Assembly (NCBI GenBank): GCA_004296775.1
Contig: RHGE01000021.1
Location: 23,055-87,054 of the forward strand
From: Marinilabiliaceae bacterium JC017
Lineage (GTDB): Bacteria > Bacteroidota > Bacteroidia > Bacteroidales > Marinilabiliaceae
Direction of reading: 5' to 3'
DNA length: 64,000 nucleotides
The translations under genes were made by a program, and so were the position numbers. Shown one piece after another: positions 27,731-37,600 of this stretch (within the stretch, counting starts at the first letter, position 1; each line of letters begins with the position of its first letter). The notes under the pieces were generated by a model. It ran no database searches. It was not told the DNA's origin and saw nothing but the letters and a program-made list of their open reading frames with translations.

Positions 27731-27973
27731 TTAATATTTATGCGTAAAAAAAGCTTCGGTCACCACATACAGATGGTTGGAGTTGGGATGTTTTTTCAGC
27801 AGACCCAGTTCAACCATTTTATCAATGGCGGGAAGCAGGTTGTGATAGTTGGCGCGTAACTTCAGTTTATTATCGAAGTCGGCTAAAAAGGTAATGGGAA
27901 TGACATCTCCGGGCCTCAATTCTTCGGAGCGGTATTTCATTATCAGGTCACGGGCTACTTTAAGGTCTTTCAT
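27731..27973 (-). CDS. Small conserved-looking protein, possible winged helix
   Basis: 80 residues from the ATG at 27973 (MKDLKVARDLIMKYRSEELR); the frame stays open to 28027, but that extension is a hydrophobic translation of repeat DNA. The charged helical N-terminus, YHNLLPAIDKMVELGLLKKHP and a final YVVTEAFF suggest a winged-helix-like DNA-binding fold. The function is unknown. Its 3' end abuts the 41-bp array and its 5' end abuts a dispersed leader repeat. Confidence 0.5.
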   Translation of the reverse strand: MKDLKVARDLIMKYRSEELRPGDVIPITFLADFDNKLKLRANYHNLLPAIDKMVELGLLKKHPNSNHLYVVTEAFFTHKY

Positions 27974-28000
27974 CTGGTTAAAATTAGACAAGAGACTGAT

Positions 28001-28115
28001 AGATATGAGATAATAGATTGCGAACACAGAGACACTGAGACGCAGGGTTTTTCTTTATTAATCATCCTCTTGTGTATTTTAATAATTATCCAAATAGGGA
28101 CGTTTCATACTATCA
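28001..28115 (-). repeat. Dispersed leader-like repeat, copy 1
   Basis: A GATA/TAGA-rich stretch followed by GAACACAGAG, then TTTATTAATCATCCTCTTGT and GGGACGTTTCATACT. The same order of segments recurs at 31139-31360 and, more weakly, at 28835-28900. Each copy lies just upstream of a minus-strand start codon (here 27973). Confidence 0.6.
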
Positions 28116-28279
28116 GGCACCAACGCCATCACTCTTATTTTTTATTTCCATCGCACTCATCACTTTCGCTCCTGATTGATTACTTGCTGAAAGCGAAATT
28201 TGCACTTAGCGAAAGGTACAAACAAGTCAGGTGCATGTAAACAGATGCAAGGGATATGAAGGCGTATAAAAACCTGCAC

Positions 28280-28310
28280 AAAAAAGCCTGCTCCCATGCG
28301 GGAACAGGCT
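28280..28310 (-). terminator. Terminator of the DsbD-alpha-like gene
   Basis: AGCCTGCTCCC pairs with GGGAACAGGCT around ATGC. On the minus strand the stem is followed by six T residues. It lies about 30 bp past the stop at 28341. Confidence 0.85.
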
Positions 28311-28340
28311 CATACTAAAAAACCCTTAATTTGAACAAAT

Positions 28341-28796
28341 CTATTTCACTTCAATCTCAAATTCAGAAGAGGTGGGTGGCAAACACTTTTCATTGTTGCA
28401 ACACATAAATTCCATGTAGCCTTTAATAACAGCCGGCCGTTTGGTGATACGTACATTCTGACTGATGGTGGCTTCTTCCTTGAAGTAGGGAACATCCATA
28501 TCAAATACTTCATCATATTTCACATGAGCTGCCGTTACTTCCACCGGTGTTTTAATGGCCCGGTAATTATCACTCTCTTCCAACACCAGGTTGGTGGGAA
28601 ATGGTCCATCTGCCGGCACATTCAACCCATACAGTTTCCAGCCCTGCTCTACCGTTGCATGAGCGATCACCTGCACCTCCCACTTATTTATTTCTTTTAC
28701 TTTCACCGTCCATTTAACCGGTTCTTCAACCTGTGCCTTTAGATTGCCCGAAGCGGCCAGCCAAATAACACTTAATACGAATAACAGTTTTTTCAT
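28341..28796 (-). CDS. Periplasmic DsbD N-terminal (alpha) domain-like protein
   Basis: 151 residues from the ATG at 28796, which begins the signal peptide MKKLLFVLSVIWLAASGNLKA; an upstream ATG at 28853 would bury it. The mature protein has the immunoglobulin-like DsbD-alpha pattern: WTVKVKEIN, GWKLYGLNVPADGPFPT, YDEVFDMDVPYF and a C-terminal GYMEFMCCNNEKCLPP with the cysteines of the DsbD-alpha redox site. DsbD-alpha passes electrons from the inner membrane to periplasmic thioredoxins; here it lacks the membrane and gamma domains. The triple-thioredoxin gene upstream (29173-31131) is a plausible partner. Confidence 0.85.
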   Translation of the reverse strand: MKKLLFVLSVIWLAASGNLKAQVEEPVKWTVKVKEINKWEVQVIAHATVEQGWKLYGLNVPADGPFPTNLVLEESDNYRAIKTPVEVTAAHVKYDEVFDMDVPYFKEEATISQNVRITKRPAVIKGYMEFMCCNNEKCLPPTSSEFEIEVK

Positions 28797-29172
28797 TTTT
28801 ATGCTTGTTTTAAGGTTTGCTCGTAAAGATAAGAGATAATTGATTTCCAACACTGAGGTACAGAGTTCTTCACATTAATCATCCTCCTGCGAATAATCCC
28901 AATTAGTGATTAAAATGACTACTAAATGCGCTACGCTTTTAATTGATCATTAATCGTTATCGGCCTTCAGCATTGTCCAAAACAAATTAGTATTAACCAA
29001 TGTACTCACTCCGTACGGGCTTTTACAATCGATCCCTGCCTCTCTCGTGGTTATCAAAAAACGCTTCTTCTGAATGATTCAAAAGAAGCGTTTTCTTTAA
29101 TGTCTTTTCCTTTGAAAAGAATTCGTACAATCTACTAACACTATCGACTAACAATTATCATTAAAATATCCT
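28797..29172. other. Intergenic region with leader-like repeat and terminator
   Basis: A 376-bp gap. At 28835-28900 lies a weak copy of the leader-like repeat (GATAAGAG, ACAGAGTTCTTC, ATTAATCATCCTCCTG). A 22-bp segment at 28967-28988 (with TTGTCCAAAACAA) recurs at 45574-45595. A terminator for the triple-thioredoxin gene lies at 29051-29094. Confidence 0.5.
29051..29094 (-). terminator. Terminator of the triple-thioredoxin gene
   Basis: AAAACGCTTCTT-TGAAT pairs with ATTCA-AAGAAGCGTTTT, a stem of about 17 bp with one mismatch. On the minus strand it runs into a T-tract. It lies about 80 bp past the stop at 29173. Confidence 0.85.
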
Positions 29173-31131
29173 CTACATGGCACCCATCTGTAATGATTGG
29201 GGCTGGCCATTTTTCTCTTCCTCTTCGGCCTGCTTTTTCAGTTTCGCAATCTCTTGCGTGAGGGCATCAACCTTAGCCGTTTCAGCCTGTGCCTTCTTCA
29301 GCATCTCCAGCTTACATTCCAGGTATACAATGTTGTATTTCACCGGCCAGCTACTGGCATCAAAGGCCTGCTGCATCCATTCAGCCCCTTGTAACAAGCA
29401 AGCCTTATCCTCACATCCGCCCTTTGTCATGGCAAACGCCCAGTTATAAAGAATAAATGAATTGGGAGTACCATAGTATCCTTTCTCATTCATGGCTTTG
29501 ATGCTGGCCACAAACTCCGGCCACTGACCTCTCTCGCGGTACATGTTATTCTCCACAAAACCGATGATCTTTTCACGTCCTTCTACTTTTCGCTTGGCCA
29601 ACATTTTCTTGTAATCAGCAAATCCTTCATCATCAATTTCCGGTCCTTTGGAAGTGGACTTCACATAGCTATGTCCGTAACTCAGGTAAGCGCCATACAA
29701 TTTTTTGGCAACATCTTCGGCCTTGTACATTTCGGCAAATTTCTCCTGTTTTTTATCAAAGTAGATAAAAGCAGGAGCATATACATCGGTAAGGTAATAG
29801 TTGATCAGGTCGTAATTATCTTTCTCAAAAAGATCTTTATTCTTAACCCCATCGAAATATTCGGCTAACACCTCCTGAATTTTACCTTGTTCACTGGCTA
29901 CACTCAAGGCATAGATGTATTCAGCCATCCCATCGAAATTCCCTTTATCTTTCAGGTATTTCTCTTCCAAAGCAATGAGGCCTTTTCCATCGACCACTTG
30001 CTGACCGGTTTTAATCAGCTTTTCGGCCTCCAGCGATCCTACTGATTTATGTTGAATCTTACCGTTGGCATCCACCCACACCAAGGTAGGGAACGCGGAT
30101 ACATTAAACTGGTTTTTCAGATCAATGCCTTCGCCTTTTTCCATGTCAACTTTGAAGTTGATGAAGTGCTCATTGAAGAATTCACCCACTGCTTTTTGGG
30201 GGAATACATCTTTGGCCAACATCTTACAAGGACCACACCAGGCGGTGTAACAATCCACAAAGATCATCTTCTTCTCTTTCCTGGCCATCGCCTTTACCTC
30301 ATCCCATGAACCATGCATAAACTTAATGCCCGGCTTGTTTTCCAGGGCTTTCTTTCCCTGTTCAATGAATTTATCAGGCTCCATATAACCATCGGCGGTG
30401 TGTACTAATTCACCGTGTCCATCAATAAACAGGAAGGTAGGAAAACCTTTAACCCCATATTTATCGGCAAGCGATTTACCGGGTTCCTTCATGCAATCCA
30501 GCTTCAGGCTAATGAAATTCTCATTGTAGTAATCAGCTACTTCATCAATGGTGAACACATCTTTGGCCATTTTCAAACAAGGCCGACACCAGGTAGTATA
30601 GGTATCAATGAAGATGAGCTTATTCTTAGCTTTTGCCTTTTTAAAGGCAGCTTCCATATCAGCCGCTTCAAAAGTGATGGACCGCTTATTGGCACGTTTT
30701 ACCTTAGCCTGCTCCAGCGAAGCCTTGGCTTTAGCCAATATATCATCGTCACCAGAAACCAAAGACGGAGCATTGGTAAAATGCAACTGACTGCCTTCGG
30801 CGGAATAGAATACCATGCAAGGATACATGAGCATCTCCAGCTTGGGGCCAAAACCACTCCATTTCTCCTCCATCATGTCAGCCTTGACACTTACAAAATG
30901 GGCATTCATATACTTTGCCACTTCCGCCTTTCTGAAAATCGTTTTATAAACCTTATCGCGTTGTGCATCTTTGCGACCGGCCTGGGTCACATCAATAAAG
31001 ATCTCTTTATTTTCCTGTTTAGCTTTGTGCATCGCCTCTTCCCAGGTAAGGTCATAGAACTTTACCTTTTGTGCGTTAGCACCGATTACTGCCAATAGCA
31101 GTACAACCGACAAACTGAATATTTTATGCAT
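29173..31131 (-). CDS. Exported protein with three tandem thioredoxin-fold domains
   Basis: 652 residues with a signal peptide (1-20, ending GANA). Thioredoxin domain 1 (about 22-145) has lost the catalytic pair: DVTQAGRKDAQRDK stands where WCxxC should be. Domain 2 (about 150-265) has WCRPC near residue 180 and the cis-proline region GFPTFLF. Domain 3 (about 275-385) has WCGPC near residue 298 and AFPTLVW. A helical region (about 390-610) and a short charged coiled tail follow. It is probably a periplasmic disulfide reductase or relay. Neighbours include a DsbD-alpha-like protein and a TlpA-like protein, in the same orientation as the SusCD genes upstream. Confidence 0.88.
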   Translation of the reverse strand: MHKIFSLSVVLLLAVIGANAQKVKFYDLTWEEAMHKAKQENKEIFIDVTQAGRKDAQRDKVYKTIFRKAEVAKYMNAHFVSVKADMMEEKWSGFGPKLEMLMYPCMVFYSAEGSQLHFTNAPSLVSGDDDILAKAKASLEQAKVKRANKRSITFEAADMEAAFKKAKAKNKLIFIDTYTTWCRPCLKMAKDVFTIDEVADYYNENFISLKLDCMKEPGKSLADKYGVKGFPTFLFIDGHGELVHTADGYMEPDKFIEQGKKALENKPGIKFMHGSWDEVKAMARKEKKMIFVDCYTAWCGPCKMLAKDVFPQKAVGEFFNEHFINFKVDMEKGEGIDLKNQFNVSAFPTLVWVDANGKIQHKSVGSLEAEKLIKTGQQVVDGKGLIALEEKYLKDKGNFDGMAEYIYALSVASEQGKIQEVLAEYFDGVKNKDLFEKDNYDLINYYLTDVYAPAFIYFDKKQEKFAEMYKAEDVAKKLYGAYLSYGHSYVKSTSKGPEIDDEGFADYKKMLAKRKVEGREKIIGFVENNMYRERGQWPEFVASIKAMNEKGYYGTPNSFILYNWAFAMTKGGCEDKACLLQGAEWMQQAFDASSWPVKYNIVYLECKLEMLKKAQAETAKVDALTQEIAKLKKQAEEEEKNGQPQSLQMGAM

Positions 31132-31138
31132 CTGTATG

Positions 31139-31360
31139 TTTTTTAGATAAGAGACTATTAGATGATAGATCTTGAGACATTAGACATTTAGATAAGAGAT
31201 ATTGAGATGATAGATTTATAGATAATAGATCTTGAGATAAGAGAAACTTAATATTTAGTATCAAGATTCAAGACGTAAGACTTTGAACACAGAGTTCTTC
31301 TTTATTAATCATCGTCCTGTGTGTTAAATTTCCTTATCATGGACGTTTCATCACATTAAT
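31139..31360 (-). repeat. Dispersed leader-like repeat, copy 2
   Basis: About 110 bp of TAGATAAGAGA/GATGATAGAT-type repeats are followed by GAACACAGAGTTCTTC, TTTATTAATCATCGTCCTGT and TGGACGTTTCATC. It matches copy 1 at 28001-28115 in segment order and lies directly upstream of the start at 31131. Confidence 0.65.
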
Positions 31361-31371
31361 CGCTCGCTCCT

Positions 31372-31434
31372 CAAAAATATTCCCCTACTCCATTTGATAC
31401 GGGTAGATACCTGGTAGAACAGGAGCAGGGGAAT
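31372..31434 (-). terminator. Terminator-like hairpin after the TlpA-like gene
   Basis: ATTCCCCTACTCC (31379-31391) pairs with GGAGCAGGGGAAT (31422-31434) across a 30-nt loop. On the minus strand it is followed by ATTTTTG. The long loop makes it less certain than the other terminators. Confidence 0.6.
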
Positions 31435-31502
31435 GGGAAACTAATTATCAGCCTTCAAGAAGTTTCTATTATTGTATTTTATCTTCCTCTCTTTGACCGC
31501 TA

Positions 31503-32639
31503 CTATAGACAACCGTCAATGGCTTCATCTAATTTTTCGCCACGCAGGTTTTTGGCCACAATCTTTCCTTCTTTATCAAGCAGGATGATGAATGGGATAC
31601 CTGAGAACTGGTAATCTTTCATTAATTGCTTACCGGAATCAGTAGCACGAATCTGCTGCCATCCCATATTTTCTTCACTGAGCGCTTTCAACCAATCTTT
31701 TTCCTTCTTGTCGATAGAAACACTCAACACTGCCACACCTTTATCTTTATATTTTTCAAATACCTCTTTCACATGAGGAATCTCCTGACGACAAGGACCA
31801 CACCAGGATGCCCAGAAATCGATTACCAGCAGTTTTCCTTTAAAATCTTCAGGACTGACCATTTTACCGTCCTGAGTGGCACATTCAAAGTGAGGTGCCA
31901 CACTACCAATAGCTACCCTTCTTTTCTGTTCCAACATTTCGGTCACCTCTTTTTTGTATTTCACAAGGGGAGCATAATTTGGGTTTTTAGATTCCAAAAC
32001 GGCCAGGGTCTTCTCTATTAACTCCGCATTTTTCTCTGCATTCATCCGTTTAACCGCCGCTAAAACACTGTTACGATCAGCATAGTGCTCAACGATGTAT
32101 TTCGTACGCGCAAAACTTTCATCGCCCAAAGCGCCATACATTTCACCGGATACTTCACCGTATTTCGTCATATCATCTTTCAATGCTTTATAGGAAGCCT
32201 GAGAGATAGCGATCATCATTTGGTATCCACGATAACTATTGAAGTTAATCATGTTCATCACCTCATTACTGGGGCCTCCGTTGATGTAGACGAAGGGTGG
32301 GTTTTTAATTTTTATTTTGGCCGTATCCTGTCCTCTGAAATTGATTTCCAGATTCTCATCCTCAGCCCAGAACTGTACCCGTTGCCACTTTTGACAATCC
32401 AGTGAATACTCACCCGGCTCATCCACCTTCATGGTGTATTCATAGGTATTATCGGGTTTCACCTCAAATGAGTCCACAATGATCTTATCAAATCCTTCCG
32501 ATCGATAAATCATCATCTTAAATTGGTTATCGGGAAACTGTACTTTTCCTTTAATAACAATTGTGCCATCATTCTTAGGCGTACCACAGGCAGCCAAAAG
32601 GATGGCTATAACCGAGATCATCAAATATCGCATGTTCAT
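31503..32639 (-). CDS. TlpA-like thiol-disulfide oxidoreductase lipoprotein (DUF4369 N-terminus)
   Basis: 378 residues. The lipobox LLAAC at residues 14-18 marks it as an envelope lipoprotein. Residues about 25-140 form a beta domain of the DUF4369 type (IVIKGKVQFPDNQFKMMIYR). The C-terminal 140 residues form a TlpA/ResA-like thioredoxin fold with DFWASWCGPCRQEIPHVKE near residue 280 and the cis-proline loop FSGIPFIILLD. It would reduce or isomerise disulfides in the periplasm. It follows the SRPBCC gene by 22 bp and belongs to the SusCD transcription unit. Confidence 0.92.
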   Translation of the reverse strand: MNMRYLMISVIAILLAACGTPKNDGTIVIKGKVQFPDNQFKMMIYRSEGFDKIIVDSFEVKPDNTYEYTMKVDEPGEYSLDCQKWQRVQFWAEDENLEINFRGQDTAKIKIKNPPFVYINGGPSNEVMNMINFNSYRGYQMMIAISQASYKALKDDMTKYGEVSGEMYGALGDESFARTKYIVEHYADRNSVLAAVKRMNAEKNAELIEKTLAVLESKNPNYAPLVKYKKEVTEMLEQKRRVAIGSVAPHFECATQDGKMVSPEDFKGKLLVIDFWASWCGPCRQEIPHVKEVFEKYKDKGVAVLSVSIDKKEKDWLKALSEENMGWQQIRATDSGKQLMKDYQFSGIPFIILLDKEGKIVAKNLRGEKLDEAIDGCL

Positions 32640-32661
32640 TCTAACTTGTTTTATTATGGGA

Positions 32662-33183
32662 TTAGTTAAATTTCTTTTGAAGGCCGGCTGCTATTTGCTG
32701 CCACTCTTTTTCAATGGATTTTTTCATGGCCTGCTTAACAGCTTTGTCTTCTTCATGGCTGAAATAAGCTTCATACCTTAAATAAGTACCCTCACCCTCT
32801 TTGCCCAACAGGAAACGGTAAACCCAGCTATCGGACATATAATCGGAGGTGGTAACAAAAAAGGTGATTAAATACTCATCCTTTTTAAGGACACTCACTT
32901 CTTGTTTCCTTTGTGGATCACCAGCTACGGAAAAACTCATCTTTGCCCCGCGGCCCGATCCGTTACAAACAAAATTGGTGACCCCATTGGCATAACCGGC
33001 ATAGTTTTCAGGTTGTGAAATCACACGCCACACTTCATCAATAGAACTATTCAGGACCACCCCTTTAGTAAGAGTCGGCGCCACAGGTGTGGCAGCTGCC
33101 ATTTGGGCCTGTATCCTTTGTCCGCCAAAGGAACCCACCATCAGACATATAAAAACTGCTATATAAACATTTAGCTTACTCAT
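32662..33183 (-). CDS. Exported SRPBCC/START-like lipid-binding fold protein
   Basis: 173 residues with a signal peptide (1-26, ending RIQAQ). The body has the SRPBCC helix-grip pattern: VVLNSSIDEVWRVISQPENY at the start, GRGAKMSFSV and DEYLITFFVTTSDYMSDSWVYRF in the strands, and a long C-terminal helix with AMKKSIEKEWQQIAAGL. Members bind hydrophobic ligands in a deep cavity; no ligand can be named. It sits 73 bp after susD and 22 bp before the TlpA-like gene, so it is part of the SusCD operon. Confidence 0.85.
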   Translation of the reverse strand: MSKLNVYIAVFICLMVGSFGGQRIQAQMAAATPVAPTLTKGVVLNSSIDEVWRVISQPENYAGYANGVTNFVCNGSGRGAKMSFSVAGDPQRKQEVSVLKKDEYLITFFVTTSDYMSDSWVYRFLLGKEGEGTYLRYEAYFSHEEDKAVKQAMKKSIEKEWQQIAAGLQKKFN

Positions 33184-33256
33184 ATCTATTAACTATTTAA
33201 TAATGCACTGTGAGAAACCAAGGGTAACCACCCACTTTCAAACGTTATTTTAGTCT

Positions 33257-34675
33257 CTACTTATACCCTTCATTTTGCTCGATCAAACCGTCCGTGATAT
33301 CTATTTCACGCTGTGGAATAGGTAACACCTTCTTGTTTTCGGCCAAATCAGGATTATATAATGAGCGACCTGTTCTCATCTGTTCAAAACGCAACACACC
33401 CTCCCAGATCAGCTCTTTCGATTTTTCATCCAGAATGGTATTGATCAGCGCCTCAGCAGAGGTGAAATCAGCTGCTTTATAACCTGTTTCACCCGGATTA
33501 GCCCTTAGATACACTTCATTAAGCAAATCAATGGCGTCCTGCTCTATTTTTTCACTATTGCGCACGATCGACTCAGCCCGTATCAGCATTATTTCCGGTA
33601 ACCGGATCACAGGCAGGTTATCCCGGCTGTCGGTATTGGGAAATTTATTGGTGATGGAGACCATCTCTTTATCATTATTTATAGCCTCCCTGGTCAGCTC
33701 AGTGATACGCTTATCTGTGTCATTGAAACTATTCAGAAAATCCTCATCGAACCACTGATTACCGAAATGATAATAGATGCCATTGCCGCCAAATTGCCAG
33801 TTACCGCCATTACTGCTCACCGGAAAAGCAAACACGTGCTCTTCAGTAAGTGTTATAACACCACCATTCTCATTGGGAGGAAAAATCCTTAAAAAGTCCG
33901 ACACTAACTTATATTCGGTATGCGCCAATAGCTTTTGGGAATAATCCGCCGCATTTTCATAGTCATGCATATATAAATAGACCCTTGACAAAAGCGCTTC
34001 GCACATGGCTACATTGGCCCGGCTGGCCCTGTCAGTAGCACTATTTGCCGTTTCCGGCAGATCAGGCATAGCCTCTTCCAGGTCTTTAATTATTTGCGCA
34101 TATACCACCCCATTGCTATCACGGGGACGTTTATCTTTAACCGGATCATAGCCGTCGTAATGATCGAGATAGAGCACTACACCCGGTTTATCCATCTGTT
34201 GTATCAGGGCCCCATCGCCAAACCAGGCCAACAGGTTCAAATAACCAAAAGCCCTGATAAATTTAGCCTCGGCAATATGCTTTGCCATCTGGTCTTCTTC
34301 GTAGGTTCCCAGATCCTTAATTTTAAATATTAATAGATTAGCCTGATTAATGGCTGCATAGTAGGCTTCCCAGATATTTTCAACACTACCATCATTACTC
34401 ACGAGCGATCCATTATTGACCGCATCAAAAAAGTTACTGGGATTATAACCAATCATTGGTGTGGTAGCATCCGCCAACTCATAGGTGGTTTTGGCTGCTT
34501 CCAGTAATAAATGGTAGGTGCCGGCCACGGCCCCTTCTGCACTGGAGGCTTTCGAGAAAACATCATCTTCAACGATATTCCCTTCGGGTGGAATATCCAG
34601 CAAGTTGTTGCAGCCCCCAAAGAATATTCCCACTGCCGCCAGCAGTGTTCCTGTGATATGTTTTAGTTGCTTCAT
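33257..34675 (-). CDS. SusD/RagB family outer-membrane lipoprotein
   Basis: 472 residues. The lipobox FFGGC with the cysteine near residue 22 leads into NNLLDIPPEGNIVEDDVF, a typical SusD opening. Tetratricopeptide-like helices follow (EAKFIRAFGYLNLLAWFGDG, NVAMCEALLSRVYLYMHDYENAA). The C-terminus has INTILDEKSKELIWEGVLRF and VLPIPQREIDITDG, characteristic of RagB/SusD. SusD proteins cover SusC channels and capture glycans or peptides at the cell surface. It lies 12 bp after susC. No glycoside hydrolase lies in this operon, so the ligand could be a peptide or another polymer. Confidence 0.96.
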   Translation of the reverse strand: MKQLKHITGTLLAAVGIFFGGCNNLLDIPPEGNIVEDDVFSKASSAEGAVAGTYHLLLEAAKTTYELADATTPMIGYNPSNFFDAVNNGSLVSNDGSVENIWEAYYAAINQANLLIFKIKDLGTYEEDQMAKHIAEAKFIRAFGYLNLLAWFGDGALIQQMDKPGVVLYLDHYDGYDPVKDKRPRDSNGVVYAQIIKDLEEAMPDLPETANSATDRASRANVAMCEALLSRVYLYMHDYENAADYSQKLLAHTEYKLVSDFLRIFPPNENGGVITLTEEHVFAFPVSSNGGNWQFGGNGIYYHFGNQWFDEDFLNSFNDTDKRITELTREAINNDKEMVSITNKFPNTDSRDNLPVIRLPEIMLIRAESIVRNSEKIEQDAIDLLNEVYLRANPGETGYKAADFTSAEALINTILDEKSKELIWEGVLRFEQMRTGRSLYNPDLAENKKVLPIPQREIDITDGLIEQNEGYK

Positions 34676-34687
34676 CCTTTTCTGTGA

Positions 34688-37600
34688 TTAAAATGTTATA
34701 TCCACTCCAAATTTTAAACTCATTGCCTGGGGCAACGTTAACTCGTCATACCCGCCCAATGTGGCACTGGAACCAAAAGCATTTACTTCCGGATCGATAC
34801 CGCTATAATTGGTTAATGTAAAAAGATTGTCAGCCTGGGCATACAACCGGATACGACTCATGTATAACTTCTTCACCCATCCCTGACTAAAAGTGTATCC
34901 AATGGCAACGTTTCGCAGGCGCAGGTACGATGCATCTTCCAGGAACCGGTCATTCATCCGGCTCACATCATACCCAGGTAAGCCGGCAGAAGGACCATAA
35001 GGATTGTAGGTATTGGTATTATTAACCAATTTTGGAATATCTGTTTCATGACCTGGAATTTTCCAGTAATCCAGGATATCGCTTGACAAATTGTAAGCAT
35101 CCTTCAGATGATACGTCATCAAAGTGGCCTGTGATCCATTAAACATCTTTTGTCCAACAGAGAAGGAGAATGAAAAACGTATATCCAGGTTTTTAAAACG
35201 CACCTCATTATTCCAACCACCATAAAAATCAGGCAAACTACTACCGGCATTATACCGGTTAGCCAACTGACTTTTATCTGATTCGGCCTGAGGTGGCACG
35301 TTATTAACCGTTCCATCTCCCCAACGCCATAAAGGATCACCTGTCATGGGATCAACACCAACCCAATCGTACATATAGAACAGGTTAAGGCCTTCCCCTT
35401 CGACCACTACCTTATAACCGGTTTCAGCCATTTGAAAACCAGCCTCTGTCAGGCTCAGTATCTTATCCTTGCTACGGGACAAATTAAAAGAAGAAGTCCA
35501 GGACCAGTCTTTACGTTTAATAATACGAGCATTTAAGGATACCTCAATCCCCTGGTTCTGCATGTCCCCAATATTTTGTTGTTGGGTACTATACCCGGTA
35601 TAAAGAGGTACATAATCATTGCTCAACAGGTTGTTAATGCGTTTATAGAAATAATCAAACGTAACATCAATGCGATTATTAAACATGCTGGCATCAAAAC
35701 CAATATCAAAGGACTGGGTTGTTTCCCATTTCAAATTTGGATTAGGAATCTGCTTCACCTCCAGAATAGGCACGCCATTATAACTCAGGCCGCCATTGTT
35801 TCCATTGATTGTCCACTGTCCCTGGTTGCCGTAATAACCAAGCGCCCCATCCAGGCCGGTGAGGCCGTAACTGGAACGCAGCTTTAATTCATTCAGCCAC
35901 GAAACAGATTTCATGAACTCCTCTTCGGTCATAATCCAACCGGCAGAGAACGAAGGGAAACCCATGTAACGCTCATTGGCATTAAATCGGGAAGACCCAT
36001 CCACCCGGTAGGTAGCTCCCAACAGGTAACGATCCTTAAACCGGTAGTTCACACGGGCAAAATAAGATAACACTGCCCATTTTTCGTTAGTGGAAGCTGT
36101 AACGCGCTGTGTTTTTGCAGCACTTATACTTTTTACATCATCATCATAAAATCCCTGTCCGGAAATCCCCATTCTGCTCTCAGTAGAGGTTTCGAAGCTT
36201 TGGCCCAGGGTCACATTTAAAAGATTGGCATCATTGATTGCTTTATTGACAGAAAGCACATTATTCACCACATACTTTAAGTTCTGGTTCGTTGACTCAG
36301 AAGCCGATCCGCCCACTAATGTAGGTTTGGACAGCTGACGGTTATAGGCCCGTGTATTGTATAAATCAATACCTACTTCTGACTTCAGCCGCAACCAGGA
36401 ATATGGCTTTAGCTCGGCATACAGGTTACCAATAACCCTTGTGTCTTTCGCATAGTTTTCATTGTTGGCCAAGGCCACCGGGTTATCTTTATTACCGCCG
36501 ACTGGATTAATGTTCCATTCCGGGTTAGTTTGCGCAGCTGTATGGTAAAAATAATCCCCATTGGACTTATAAACGGGTATATTGGATGGCATCAAAACAG
36601 CTTCACGATAAACCGCCTGACTGTTTAATGCTTCATTATTCACAACAGAAAAATTGGTATTGGTCCCAAATGTTATCCATTTAGCAGGATTGAAATCTAT
36701 GTTGGTGCGTGCACTGGTACGCTTATAATCCTGGTTGATAATATAACCCTGCTGATCAAGCTGATTAATACTGATGTAATATTTTGTCTCTTCGGTTCCG
36801 CCTGATACGGAAGCATGAAATTCGTTGGTAATCCCGGTGCGGATCACTTCATCCATCCAATCAGTCTGATGGTCGGTTGGAAAATGATACTCACCACCAC
36901 CATTAACCGGGGGCAGATCTTTATAATATTTCGTATAGATATCACTGTATTCGTCACCACTTAACAAATCGGGTGTGCCAATGGGACGACTCAGGCTGGT
37001 AGAATACCCCACTCGGATTTGTGGTTTTCCGGCCTGCCCTTTTTTTGTAGTCACTAAAATCACGCCGGCAGCACCGCGGGACCCATAGATAGCCGTAGCA
37101 AAGGCATCTTTTAATATTTCAATGGATTCAATATCCTCCGGATTCAAAGATGACAACGGGTTACGCTCAAACTCCGGTTCCTGGTTGAAACCTGCCGACA
37201 CCGAATTGCCGCCAATTGTACCGCCTGCCACGGATCCGTTTCCAAAGTTGACACTGTTTACTTTTTTCCCGGTTCCATAAACAGGTACACCATCAATCAC
37301 AATCAACGGATTATTGGCATCGTCCTGCAAACTGGTTAAACCACGTATAGTGATGGCTGTAGCGCTACCGGGAGCTCCACTACTCAAATTAATATTAACA
37401 CCAGCCACCTTTCCAACCATGGCATTATCAAAGCTGGCTGCTACTCCTGAAATATCCTGGGCAGATACTTTGCCGACAGCACCGGTTAAGTCACGCCGCT
37501 CCTGCACCCCATACCCCACGGCAACTACTTCACTCAATTCCATCATATCTTCCACAAGATTGACTTTAACAAAATCCTGTCCTTCATAGATAAGCGTCCA

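Larger units (their letters stand above)
27974..28340. other. Intergenic region with leader-like repeat and terminator
   Basis: A 367-bp gap holding a dispersed repeat (28001-28115), an inverted pair CTTTCGCT...AGCGAAAG around 28165-28222, and a terminator for the gene upstream at 28280-28310. Confidence 0.5.
31132..31502. other. Intergenic region with leader-like repeat and hairpin
   Basis: A 371-bp gap between the triple-thioredoxin and TlpA-like genes. It holds copy 2 of the leader-like repeat (31139-31360) and a terminator-like hairpin (31372-31434). Confidence 0.6.

Noticed and set aside
27161..27859. 232-codon frame and several overlapping frames through the 41-bp array
   Set aside because: The 41-bp period makes each unit read in a new frame; the protein is a rotation of three translations of one repeat.
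30415..31098. 227-codon frame antisense to the triple-thioredoxin gene
   Set aside because: Shadow of a gene with two CxxC motifs and a signal peptide.
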